This document shows positions 48,601-61,100 of a DNA stretch of 64,000 bases, one piece after another. Under the pieces are notes generated by a model. It had not been told where the DNA came from, did not search any database, and saw only the letters and a program-made list of their open reading frames with translations. Source of the stretch: Synanceia verrucosa. Its lineage: Eukaryota > Chordata > Actinopteri > Perciformes > Synanceiidae. Each line of letters opens with the position of its first letter. The stretch's first letter is position 1. The stretch is from positions 963,033 to 1,027,032 of the forward strand of contig CM056570.1 in the NCBI GenBank assembly GCA_029721515.1. The letters are read 5' to 3'. A program made the translations under genes and the position numbers.

Positions 48601-50365
48601 TCTTTGTTTATTATTAATTGTAATGTTGTTCTATCCACTCTAAAAAAAAATTAATAAATAATCCTTTTTTTTTTTTTTATACTTTCCAAATGTTATCGGA
48701 CCAAAGCAACAAACTCTGATAAACAGTTGCTTGTGGTGTTGGCGATTCAGAAAACTGAAGGTTCCACTCATTATCATTCACAGTGGATAACAGCAGGAGC
48801 TAAATGTTAATGGAAATATGCTAGATGAAGTCCTCCCCTGCGGTTCTGTCCATAATGTGGAGGTCCACAGTATTTCCTCTGAGAGAACGAACCGTGGAGC
48901 TACGAGCTAACAAGAAAGTCCCGCGGCTCAGTCTTCAAACACAAGCAGACTTCTAAAGCAAACTCAGTGTCGCTTCTTTGGCCTGGAGTATAAAGAGGAG
49001 TGGTGGTGGGAAGAGACCATGGACACACTGATGGCTGCAAGGCTGAAGCCCTCACTCTGGGTTCAGCCTTCAATGTGATTTACCCTCCAGTGATCAAACA
49101 CTTCATTATCTCTGTGTTTTCAACTCTTTAATCAGTGGCTATGAGGGCTCTAGTCAACGTGACGTCACCTACTGGTTCATGCTCTGCTGTTTGGAAGCCC
49201 CGAGTTTGGCGTTTTTGGCTGTCGCCATCTTGGTTTTTGGCCATCGCCATTTTTACTGCAACCAGAAATGACACAAGAAGGCAGAGCAGAGTACAACCAA
49301 ATGTTGGATAAGATATTGATAGGCAAACACATTTAAAAAAAATTAGAATTGAATAATTGTCAACTATTAAATATGAATATTTTATGGTTTCCTTGCTCCT
49401 ATATAACAGAAAAATGAAGATAGTTAGGTGTGGGGGGGGGAAGTTGTCATGGTTGGGAAGCAAAGATCAATATTTGTCACCATTTTTGACACAAAAAAAT
49501 GAGAAAGTAATCAACGGATTAGTCAACGATGACAACAATAGCTACAGTTAATACTACCGCTAAATAAGAAGTAAACAGCTGTGTTCACTGCTGCTGGTTG
49601 ACATGAACGCTGACATAAAGCAGCATTAATGATAGTCCACCTTCACGTTCTCCATTACTGCTGGTTTGTATGAGACAACAGCTCCAACACAGCACCAGGC
49701 TGTTCTGCTTTGTCAATATCTCCAGGGGAACAGTGGGTTCAGCTATTTCTTCTCTTTTGCTTGGCCCGTGAAAATGCAGTGTTGATAAAATTCTCTTTTT
49801 TGGCATGGGCCTGCCTTGAGAGGCCCTCTGGAGGAGGAGGAGGAGGACAAAAACAGGAGCAAGTGAGCATGAGCCACCCCACTGAGTGGGAGGGAGGCTC
49901 AGCAGGAGGCTGAAGGGGGGAAATCATCTGGATCCTTTTCCTATTTTACACATTTCCATTTCCAAGGACCCCCGGCGGATCCACACTCCGCTCTGCCTTT
50001 CACAAGAAGCCAGTCGGCCAAATGCAGATCTCGTCTGGCCTGTGACTCAGGCGGTTGCCAGAGCTACTGAGAGACGTTTGAATGCCAGGCCGACAGGAAG
50101 CTGGTGGGACGCAGTATTGATTACGGTGGACAGAAGTGACCGTGGCAACCAGTCGATAGGGCAAACTGTTTGCACCTGAAGCCTTGCACAAAGGCCGGCT
50201 GTCAGCAAAGTTGACACGTTGGGCTGCTTTCTGCCCAGCTGGACAACTTTCTGCTTTTGTCAACAACAACAATACCAGACATGCTGTCTTTTTATGGTCA
50301 TTAATACACACAAAATTCAGTAAACTTTGATGTTCCACTCACTCATAACATCGACTACTACTGAC

Positions 50366-50422
<57 letters not shown>

Positions 50423-52114
50423 GTATATATACACGTATATATATATATATATATATATATTTAGGGCTGTTAGCTATTAGATTAAAGCATCACATGGAAT
50501 TTTTTTTGTTGTGTAAAAAGCGTAATTAAAACATCACCAGCCTGAGCTAGGAGCTACATGTAGGAGCTAAGCTAATGCAGCTAATCATTGGGATGCTAAC
50601 AGCTAACAGGCTAAAGCTCCTATTTCTCAGTGATCAAGCGTCCACAGAGCTGAGGATGAAACTAAATGAAGAAGTTAACTCCAGCTGACTGCAGACCAGT
50701 CAATATCATGAAGACTCTGCTCTAAGAGACCAGCTCTGATTGGCTGCTTGTCACCTGACATCACTGAGAATAGAGATGATCAATAAGAGAGCTTTAAACT
50801 ACAATAAAAATGTGACTGACTATTGAAATTCTGCAATAAATCACGATTAAAAAAAACAAATCAATTTTCATTCTCAAAATAACAGGTTATTTTACTGCCT
50901 GGTCTTACAGAAAATATTCTGCCTTCCCTTCAAAACTTTTAGTTTTTTCAGTCATCCAATCAAAAAAAAAAAAACATCAACATAAATGAAGATAACTTTT
51001 ACTAGGAAGAACCGTCTGGCTTCATATGAGCTGAAAAACTGCAGGGAGATGATGTGTGAGTGTTTTCAACATACAATAAAAAAATGCTCAACTCTACTTG
51101 ATGTCATCATCCAGTGATGGTGACACTGGATTCTGTGGTTTTTGTTGTTTGAGTCTTTGTGGGTTGTGATTGTTTGACACAGATATGAAGCTCTTTGTTT
51201 GCTCATAAAGTGTTTTCTACTGAACATGTAATACTTTATTATGGATTTACAGAGGTTTCCGGGTGTATGAAAGAGCAAAACAGAATGAGACAGGGATTCA
51301 CTATCTCAGCCTTGAATGTAAAAGTGATGTTAATATGAACATCAGTGGAGGGATGTCACGCTGTCACTGAGCCAGAAGAAGAATGCAGGAGCAGGTGTGG
51401 TGAGGCAGTGGAGGATTTTACCTGGAAGGCCTGCCAGAGCTGATCAGCCAGGGCGCTGATTACAGACAGGATGTGACCAATGAGAAAAGACTTGGACATG
51501 CTGCAGCCTCCCAGCACCATCAGGTACTCCATCAGCCTCTCTGCAGCCTGGAGCTGAGGACAGGAAAGACAACAGGTCACTGCCAGAGAAAAACTGTCCC
51601 TTTCTAGTTTAAACACCATTTAATGTCTAGTTCATGTGTGTGTTTTTTTTTTGCTGCTAAACAATGACAGGAAGGATCTATTCTATTCTAGAACTCAAAC
51701 ACAGAGCTGCAACTAACGATTGTTTTCAATGTTGATTAATCTGTTGGTCATTTTATTGATTAATCGATTAGTTGTTTGGTCTATAAAATGCTAGAAAGTG
51801 CCCAAAGCTCAGATGATAATGTCAAAGTCAAAGAAGTCTCAAAAATACACAGTTTATTGTTATGAGGGAGGAAAGAAACCAAAAAAACATTCACAGAGTC
51901 AGAGAATGTTTATGTCTTTTCTTAAAGAATTACATGATAAAACCATGTTCAAATATTATTAAATATAATATATTAGGGGTGGGGAAAAATACTGATATGG
52001 TAATTTATCGCAATACTTCTTCTGATACAATATTGATTTTTAGTTCCTTAATATCTTAATTATACTCCTCCCCCCAAAAAAAATGATCCATGTTAACACG
52101 GTAACTTTGACAGC

Positions 52115-52171
<57 letters not shown>

Positions 52172-55100
52172 TATATACACACACACTCTATAAACAACTT
52201 ATACTTTAAGCAGCATTTTAAAATTTCTAAGTGACCTGGGTAGAATATCACAATATACCGCAATATCACAATACAGCAATGTATTATTTAGTGACTCAAG
52301 TAACACAATACCTATTGTATCATGAAGTCCTTGCCAATATCACCCCTAAAATATATATTAAATATATGTTACATAGATAATCTGGAAATCAACTGTTTCT
52401 AATTCTGCCAATCTGGTGTTTTTCTGTTTTGACCTGTTATCTATGCAGCATTTGACCCTCTTTATGCTTCCTGCTTCATGCACTGAGTTTGTGGGAAATA
52501 AAACTCTTTGTAGGTGGCGCTACAAACACTGTGACTCACTGATGAGTATTTAATGGAGCTCTGTGGCACAGAGAAAAAGGAAACACCAGGCTCTGATTCA
52601 CATTAATTCTTCTCAGTAGATCCAGTCACTGTTTGGTGTTTTAGGGGGTTTGTTGATGAGAAGAGAAACCTAATAATGCCAGCAGAGTGTCTTTTCATAA
52701 AGCTACATGATGAAAATCATGCTGCACAGTCTGCCGCTGCTACAGGTTGTAATTTGCCCTGATCCTGGAGGGATGATGTTTAGCATGCACGCTCACATTC
52801 AGCAACAGCCTAATTTAAATTCACTCAGCTTTTTTCATATTTCCAACACATCCAAGCTGCCCTCTTGTTGTCGTGCCAGTAGGCAGCTCCACGGCACCAG
52901 CTGTGGATAAATTGTTTGGCTCAAGGGCATCGCTGCTTTTCAATTTAGGCTTTTTGGGGAATTCAACTCGTGACCTTGCACTACTCTGAAGTAGCAGAGC
53001 TGAAACAGCTTGGTGATTGCAGCTGAACAGACAGGCGTGTTTGGTCGCTTCTTCAAACAAGATCAACTTTAAGAAACTTAAAAAAGAAAAGAAAAAAAAA
53101 ATCAATTTGCTCAGTATTGCCTCTGCTGATGATTACCCCCGAGCACTGAGATGGTCTGGAAGATTATCCTATCAAGAGATTAATTCATAATTTGAAACAA
53201 TCAAAGGGAGGAGATTGTTATTCAGTTTTTCTAATCAGATCTTCTTAAGATGCAGATTGACGAGGCCTTCTTTGCCTTCTGCTGCAGAAAAACTGATCAG
53301 ACCAGACTGGCTGTTCACTTTGAGAATATAGAAAATGATATATGTGAAGTACTCCAACAGTTTTAAGTGTTTGTTCTCTCAAGCTGCACTATGACCCTGT
53401 TCTCACTCTTCTTATCCTTTCACCAGTTTTCATCACCTTGGTTGAAACAGAAGCTCAGGAACAAGAATCAGCTCTATGCAGCGATCGCAAGATGCAATTA
53501 AAACCTTTCATGCTCTCATACACCATTCATATCTTTACCTACGACGCATCAGAAGTAATGTGACAACTAAGTCATCAAGTCTGGGTTAAGATAACTAAGG
53601 AAGTGACACTGCTTGAATACAGGTTAAATAGGGAGTTTTGTCTTCAAATGACAGCTTTCCGAGTGGTGTTTGTTTGCAAAACATGAATTAAAATTGTCAA
53701 TCTTTAAAATATATTTTCTTAGATCATCTCAATCAGACCAATGAGGAATAAAAGTCATCAGAACTTGCAAAAGTAAAAGCAAAAGTAAAAGCAGGTTATT
53801 CCAGTTCAGAAAGGATCAACACAGCTGAGAGGTCACACTGACTATCCCACTAATATCACATCAATGTCATGGTTTAAGTTTAGACAAGAAAAACACTTAC
53901 TTAATTTAAGGGAAAATATCATAGTCACAAACACAGGTTTAAGTGGGAAAACCACTTAGGTTAAGGAACCTAATTCACTGTCGCAGACCTAGGGTCAAAC
54001 AAGAACTTATGTTTATGCAAGAAAAACACTAAGTGATTTTGTTGCCAAGTTTATGGTTTCCTTAGGTTAAGGCAAACTGGTTAAGGCATGAAAACCACTT
54101 AGTTATGTTAAGGTAAAGCGTAGCGGCTGGGCTTACAATAAGTCAAATTCATGAAAATAGTTGTCACCTCACAAACATCATGAGAGAACAGTTACTCATA
54201 AACACAAATAACCTAACTCACAAAACAAAAGCTTGAAAGTCTGGTGTTTGATGGACCCATCCACCTGCACACCATAAGGTGTGTTTCATGCTTTATATAC
54301 TTTTACTTAGCACTACCATCACTTCATAACACCGTACCTTCATGCAGGTGTGTAATATTCAGGCTGTGAGACCAGACTGTCAGTAAAACCATGTTTCCGA
54401 GTTCTGTAACAGATGGAGAAACTATCGTCTCCTCACTAAGTGACAACTAAAAACAACCTGATGTTAACATATCCCATTCTTCATGTTTACGGGCCAGCCA
54501 CAACAGTGAAGGGCAGCGCTGTCTGGAAACGAATAGAGCGATAAAACGGTACCTGAGCATAGAAACTACAGCAGAAGGTATAGATGATGCAGGCGTGATG
54601 CTGTATAAAATGCTCTCCTCTCTGAAAGGTTATTACATGAGATCTGCCAGCAGGAGAGTGACATTTGAATGACTCCACTTGGGATTCAGGATCTGCATTC
54701 TCATCGTCTGGCCTCTTCATCTTGTCCAATCTGCTTCCTCCTGGACCGTAACAACTCCTCCAGGTGTGTCTGACAAACTGAGCTCGTTTTTCTGACAGCA
54801 GGACCTGCTGCTGGGCAAATTGCAGCATCACTCCTCAGGATGGAGCACACTCAGACTGGAAGCACTTTGCTGAAAGAGGACTCTTATTCTGCTGCTTCCA
54901 CTGTTTGGCCACATAGCTGGTTTTTAGAGAAGAGATGAAAAATGACAGTAGGTTCCCTGCAGAAGCTGAATGTCTGTAAATAATACAGAGCAGCTCCAGA
55001 CTGGTGGCTTCATACTGTGTCATTTTAAATATTGTACATTAGTGGCGTCACAAATAGATTGAGAAGTCCAGATACTTTCAGAACTACCAGATGTTGTGGA

Positions 55101-58100
55101 GGTCACATGTTAAAGTCAGACCTCCAGACCAGCAGAAGCTCATTTCCTGAGTGATTCATGTGAACGAACGTCACGTCACATAAAGCAGAGTTACAGTTGT
55201 GAGGACACTCTGAGCCCACTCTGGCTGCTGTAACACAACAATTCACTTCAGATGTGGCTGGGAGTCACTTCACAGGACTGATCGACCCAGACAAGGTGGA
55301 AAACAAACACAGGAAGTCAGTCCATTCAGAGAGGATATGAGCCAGGAGGCTGAAAGACACACACATTTATTAATAATTATAATAATATTAATAATGATAA
55401 TTTTAACCACCTTTGGAATGCTGGAAAGTCAACATTTAGATCTGCATTAATTGCAAGTTGAGTTTGCCATTTTATCATGCTCCTTTAATTGTGTTTCTAA
55501 ATTCATTTATTTGTTTTTATTTATTTTACTTGTTTTAATTTCTTGTTTTAACATATGCTCCAGCTTGTAAAGCACTACGGTCAACTGTAATTGTTTTTAA
55601 TGTTCCATTTAAATAAACAAAGATTGAGCTTGAGGTTATATTTTGATTCATTAAACGGCTGTGTTAAGATTCTCAATTCTGATTGGTCAAATCTATTTTC
55701 TTTATAGCCGGCTGCTGTTATGAAAAATGGGTCATTGCCATGGACACAAACGAGCAGATTATTTCTATATATTATTTCTTTATTAGTGTGTTTATTTATC
55801 TCATTGTTGGTGGTGTTTTTAAATCGATTTGATAAAAAAAAAAAAAAAAAATCCAACATTAAATAGTTTTTATTATTACTGGCATGAACAAACACCACTT
55901 CACAAACTTCCTAGAAGGGGTTGTGTTTGTAATTTGCCATTGACTAATTTTATCCAGTTAGTATTGTGAGATGAAAATCTACCCAGTGGTTCATGAAGAC
56001 TCTATATGCCAGACAATCCAGCACTGCTCCAAAGAGAAAATCGTTTTTTGAACAGCCTTTATGACAGATTAATCTGGTGTCAGAGAGTTTCAGAACAGTG
56101 TCTCAGTGCTGGACTTCCTCTGCTGACACTCACTGATCTTGTCAGAAGTCTTTCCAGTATTAAAATTACTCCTGCCCTTCATCTCTGACCTCTTTCCTCC
56201 ATATCCAGATTGTCCTGAACAATCAATCTGACTGGCAGCTTGATGGACTGTTTCACTGAATGTCGGCTACACAGAGTTCATGAACAGGTACGTCCTTTAC
56301 GAGAAAGTTTGAAAATGCAAATCTTTGAGGCAAATTCTTTGGAAAAAAACTTGTGAAAAGGTTGAGAAGTGACGTGAAAGACCACACTTCACTTTGAAAA
56401 ACGAATAATTCACCAAGATCCATGAAGGATATATACAGAGAGCGCACTGTGATCTACAGTTAGCTTAGCACTTAAACAACTAGTTATAGAACTAAAAAAA
56501 GACAATATTCTTGTAAAGAAAACATCCTTGTGGTTCAACTGTATGCTACAAATCACAAGCAAACAGCACAAACAGCTAAACATGTCTTTCATTCAACTTG
56601 CAAGATCTTTTTTAGTAAAAAGTAAAGTACTCTTTCTGTTCACTATTTTATGTTTTCACAGACTGAAAAGAAACCAACAAAATGTGCCATACATGCACTG
56701 TTGTTTGTTTTCCAAAAATGTCTAAAGGAGAAGGTTCGGTTGGATGGTTGGTTCGACAAAGACTGACGTTGAACAGGAGGGTGTATGTTTCCGACCAACA
56801 ACCACTAATATTACTTTGAGTTGAAGAAGTTAAAAGTTCGCGTCACACCCCACAATGTGGCAACAGATCAAATATAAAAGATTCTAACAAGACTATCAAC
56901 AGTTTCTTGGGTTTTATTTAGTTTATTTGGGTTATTAATGGTAGAAACACTTTTTCCCCTCCTGTCAGGACAAGATAACAATTTTCTGGACCTCGGACAG
57001 TGAAAACTGATATTTGAGGATTATTAGGACACATTAATAGACAATGAGCAAAGCTCGACAGCACTTCATGTCTTTGGTTTCAAGCCTTTTTGGTATTTTA
57101 TGGAGCTCTGGTGTTAAGTTGGGCTTGTTAGCTTTAGTGCCCATTCTCTGACATGGTGGGGTGATGGCAATTTTCTTCTTCGCTGTATGGAAAAAAAAAA
57201 CAACATATTTTTGTTGTATTCCTGAAACTTTTATACCCACTCATCACCAAACATGAAGGCCTGAAGCCTCCTAAACCAGGAGCTTTTTTTCTGAACTGTG
57301 TTGAGTACAGCTTCAACAATTCAAACATTTATTCCTCACATCTACATCTGAAGCTATGACTTCACGTATTTGTCTTTTAAAATCCAACCCTTGAGTGCAA
57401 TAATATCACCAGACTCACTGATCAGCAGCTGAACATTGTGTTGCCGCCTCAGGAGGAAACTCTCCACCATCAGTCAGGACAAACAGAGAGGGAATTTTCC
57501 GTGAAGAAGGAATGGCCTGCAGCCATCTTAGCGGGGTAAGTCCTTCCCTGAGCGTTTAGCAAAGAGCCAGATGGGATAACTTCATCCTCGTCTGCTCGGC
57601 CTGCCTTTCATCTCCATTTCCCAGCTGCTGAGCCTTGTCGTGACGGCAACACATGCGTGGCGGCGAGCAACTTTTACGAGCGGCTGCGAGGGCAGTTTTA
57701 CCCTTTATGGACTCAGTGAGCCTGAATGAAGGTTAAGCCTGATGACACAGAATGCTTTCCTCCTTTTTATAGGACTGGAAATACGCTCAATGCCATCTCA
57801 AGGGCAATGAGCTGAGATATATCAAGTGTTAATGTGGCGTCCCACGGCAAAATGACAACAAGCTAAGATATACTTAACAGAATCATCAGCATACGAAGGC
57901 ACCACATCTGTAATGACCCTGCCTCCTAAAATGACTCTCCCCTACGACAACTGCTTTCTTTATTATGATTCAAGGGAAACGTCTTTTGTCCTGGACTGTG
58001 GTTGTAGATTTAAACACTTCATTGATGGTAAACTGAAAGGAAATTTAAAGTCATTTTATAGAACAATTAAACAAAAGATGGAAAATAATAATAATTAATT

Positions 58101-61100
58101 ACACTCCTAACACTATTTTTATTTGGCTGGTTTTGAATTTTAAGACCAAGATGTATTGAGCCCATTTTACTCTGGTCAAACTCTAGTTTGGTTTCACTGG
58201 ACAAATGATCAATTGTTAAATTTGCTTACAAGCTCTCAGGATGCAGCAGCCAAACACATTAAGCTGAGTCAACACATTTCTTTCCATAAACACCGATAAT
58301 CCCGTCTTGCCTTGGTGAAGTATAATATCATGAAACTTTAATGATGCTCATAGGAGATCGGGCAGTATTAAAACCTGCTCTCAATGCCCTCAAACTACTG
58401 CAGCTGGCATGTGAGGACGTTAAGCCATATAGAAAAAGAACTAATTACCCAAAGGGGTGTCCACTGGTGGTGAGACAAAACAACAATATGGAGATTTAAT
58501 CTGCTGCCGGTCCCTGATTATACCGTTAATCCCAGCGTCGATCAAAACCAGCCTCTGCAGCCAGAATGTGATGAGCATTGAGCTTTTCCCTCTTTATTTC
58601 TTACTTTTTAATACTAGTTCACCTTCCTGCCTATTTAAATACTTGCTTCCTGCCATCACCACATGGAGTACATGTTAATGACCAACCTACAATGATTAGA
58701 GGACTACAGAATTTTACGAACAATAAAAAAAAATGCTGTCATGGAATTCAGATGCAGAAAGATCTACGGCGTCTGTATTTCATGCATAAATTCAGACAGT
58801 TTGCAGCTGGCAGACATCTACTGGTACTCTTACGTCACTTCTTTGTGCAGAGTTTTATTTACTTTCTGTTCTACTGCCTGACATAGATAATCTTTGTTGG
58901 TGAATAAAAAATAATAAAAAAAAAAATGCATGGGACTGTCAGAATATCCAGCAGGCTCTCTGGATCACAGAATGAACTAAATGTCAGTCTCTTATATTGC
59001 ACTTGATTAATTTCCATTACTTCATTAATTGATGTTTGGTTTATAAATGTCATAAAAAAAATGCAGATCAGTGTTTCTGTCCTCCAATATCTCAAAAATA
59101 TTCATTTTACTGTCATAGTAGAGGAAAGAAAGCAGAAAATATTTAAGAACCTGGATTCAGAGAATTAAAGAGAAAGTTAATTTAACAGTTAACAACCAAT
59201 TGATTGATGGGTTAATTGATTAATTGTGTCCAGGAGACCAGGAGGACAAAAGCAGGAATAAAGGCCAGAATGATGAGAAAGAGCAGCAGCACTGCTGGTT
59301 TGAATGAATATAGATGTGATTCAAACCACCGGATCAATCAGTCTCATTGACCTGCTCTGTCTGTGATTATCTCACGACACTCACCCCGCTGAGCTGATCA
59401 GCATTCAGCAGCATCTCCGTCAGCTCCTTCAGCGACTCCTCCACCCGTCTCCTGAACTCCACAGATGGCAGCTTCTGAGAGCAGAACAGCTCCATCGCTC
59501 GGGCCGCAACCCTGCAGCCCTGCAGGACCGGCTCACCGGGTCCCAGCCGAAGGGGATCCCTGCAGACCGCCACCACCGAGTCCAGGAGCTGGCACACAGA
59601 GTCCACCAACACCGACCCAGCTCCCCCATCAGGGCTGAACCACAGGGATTCCAGACCTCGGTGGTTCGCTTCTACTCGGTGGAGGGCACACAGCGACTGG
59701 AGGAACTGTGTATGAGGAAGCATGGCGTTCCCATGAGGAACTGGAGGCTGAGGGAACATGATGGTGGGTTGAGGGTCCTGTTCCAGGAGGAGATCAGGAG
59801 TCTCTGAGTCACAACCTGGATCTGGAGGTTCTGCATTGTACGCTTCACTTCCTGGACCAAACAGATCCTGGGAAGCGTCCATGGAGTCATCTGGATCTGG
59901 AAGATTTCAGACAGATGCTTTAAGTTGTTTCACCTAAAACAAACCATACAAATAAAGAGCTTTACTAATACATCAGAGCCTCCACCATCATCTCCTTCAC
60001 TTTAACTGGACTCTTTCTTCCTCACTGAGTTCAAAACTCTTCACCATTTTGAACAGGAGTGAGAAATTTAAACTGAATCCACCTTTTTAGACCCAAATTT
60101 GATCCAGAACACTGGAATTAACTGAGAAGTCAGAAATGAATCCAGAATAACAAACACTGAAACACATTTTTCTGTTCAGCAAAATATAATTTAATCATTA
60201 AAAATATCATTTTGATGAAAGAGTTTGCATATACAGGTGGATTATCCATTACAGAAAAACTTTAAAAATATTCAGGTAATCAGTAACACTGTTAATTTAG
60301 GGCAGAGGTGCTAAACACCTGACACTGGGTGGTGCTCTGATAAATTTGTTAAGCTCTGTAAATCTGTATATACAGAGCTTAAAGAATATTTATATCCACT
60401 GCAGTTCAGAGCTACATTTACTTGACAGCTTTAATTGACTATTAATACAAAACATAAGTAACTAACTCAACTCTGAGTCCTTTTCACAGCTGCAGCCCTA
60501 AATGTATCCCCACAGCTCTGAGATTTTAGATTTAATTTTATGTTTATCCAGAAACAAATGCTGTCATGAAGGTGACACTATTTACAACTGGCATGGCATA
60601 TTGTCCGCTGGGAACCTGTGACACAAACAAAAAAAACAAAACAAAACAAAAAAACATGACATCATTTACACCAGTCATGACATCTGACATGGGAAAGCTC
60701 TCAGTACTGGAGATATGGAGAGTTTGTAAAAACAAATGCGCACTTACTGCGAACAAACAATGTTTGTTTTAAGACATTTTTGAGACAGAAGGCAACAGCC
60801 AAAGAATGGAAGATATCAATGAAAACCAGTCAGGAAAGGACTGCCTAGAGCTATAAGAGCGCATGAATTTATTGACATTTACATCACAGTTTTGTCAGCT
60901 GTGTATGATGATAATTCCAAATAACAGAATTAACTAATCATTAAACTGCAGCTGGATAAGCAGCAGAAAATGGATAGAGGGAAAGGCATCACATATACAT
61001 TTTTCTTTGTGTCAATTCTGCACCTTAAAATATTATACATATAGCATGTTCTCACAACGCTTTGTGATTTTATTTGTTTTTATGTATTTTTTTTTTTTAA

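Larger units (their letters stand above)
33677..51421 (-). other. mei4 intron 4 (17.7 kb)
   Basis: No opposite-strand gene recognised. It holds the simple repeats and MITE-like elements listed separately, a candidate isolated first exon at 44042-44084, and CpG-containing non-repetitive stretches at 37560-37800, 45900-46200, 47200-47400 and 49900-50220 that could be conserved non-coding elements. The rest is AT-rich with nothing recognisable. Confidence 0.7.
51554..59384 (-). other. mei4 intron 3 (7.8 kb)
   Basis: Contains MITE-like and AT microsatellite repeats listed separately. 57420-57780 is non-repetitive and CpG-containing (GTGGCGGCGAGCAAC), possibly a conserved non-coding element. No gene recognised on either strand. 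Confidence 0.7.

Noticed and set aside
33404..51553. mei4 exons 4 and 5 as separate small genes
   Set aside because: Splice phases and family similarity join them to the upstream exons in a single frame of the expected length.
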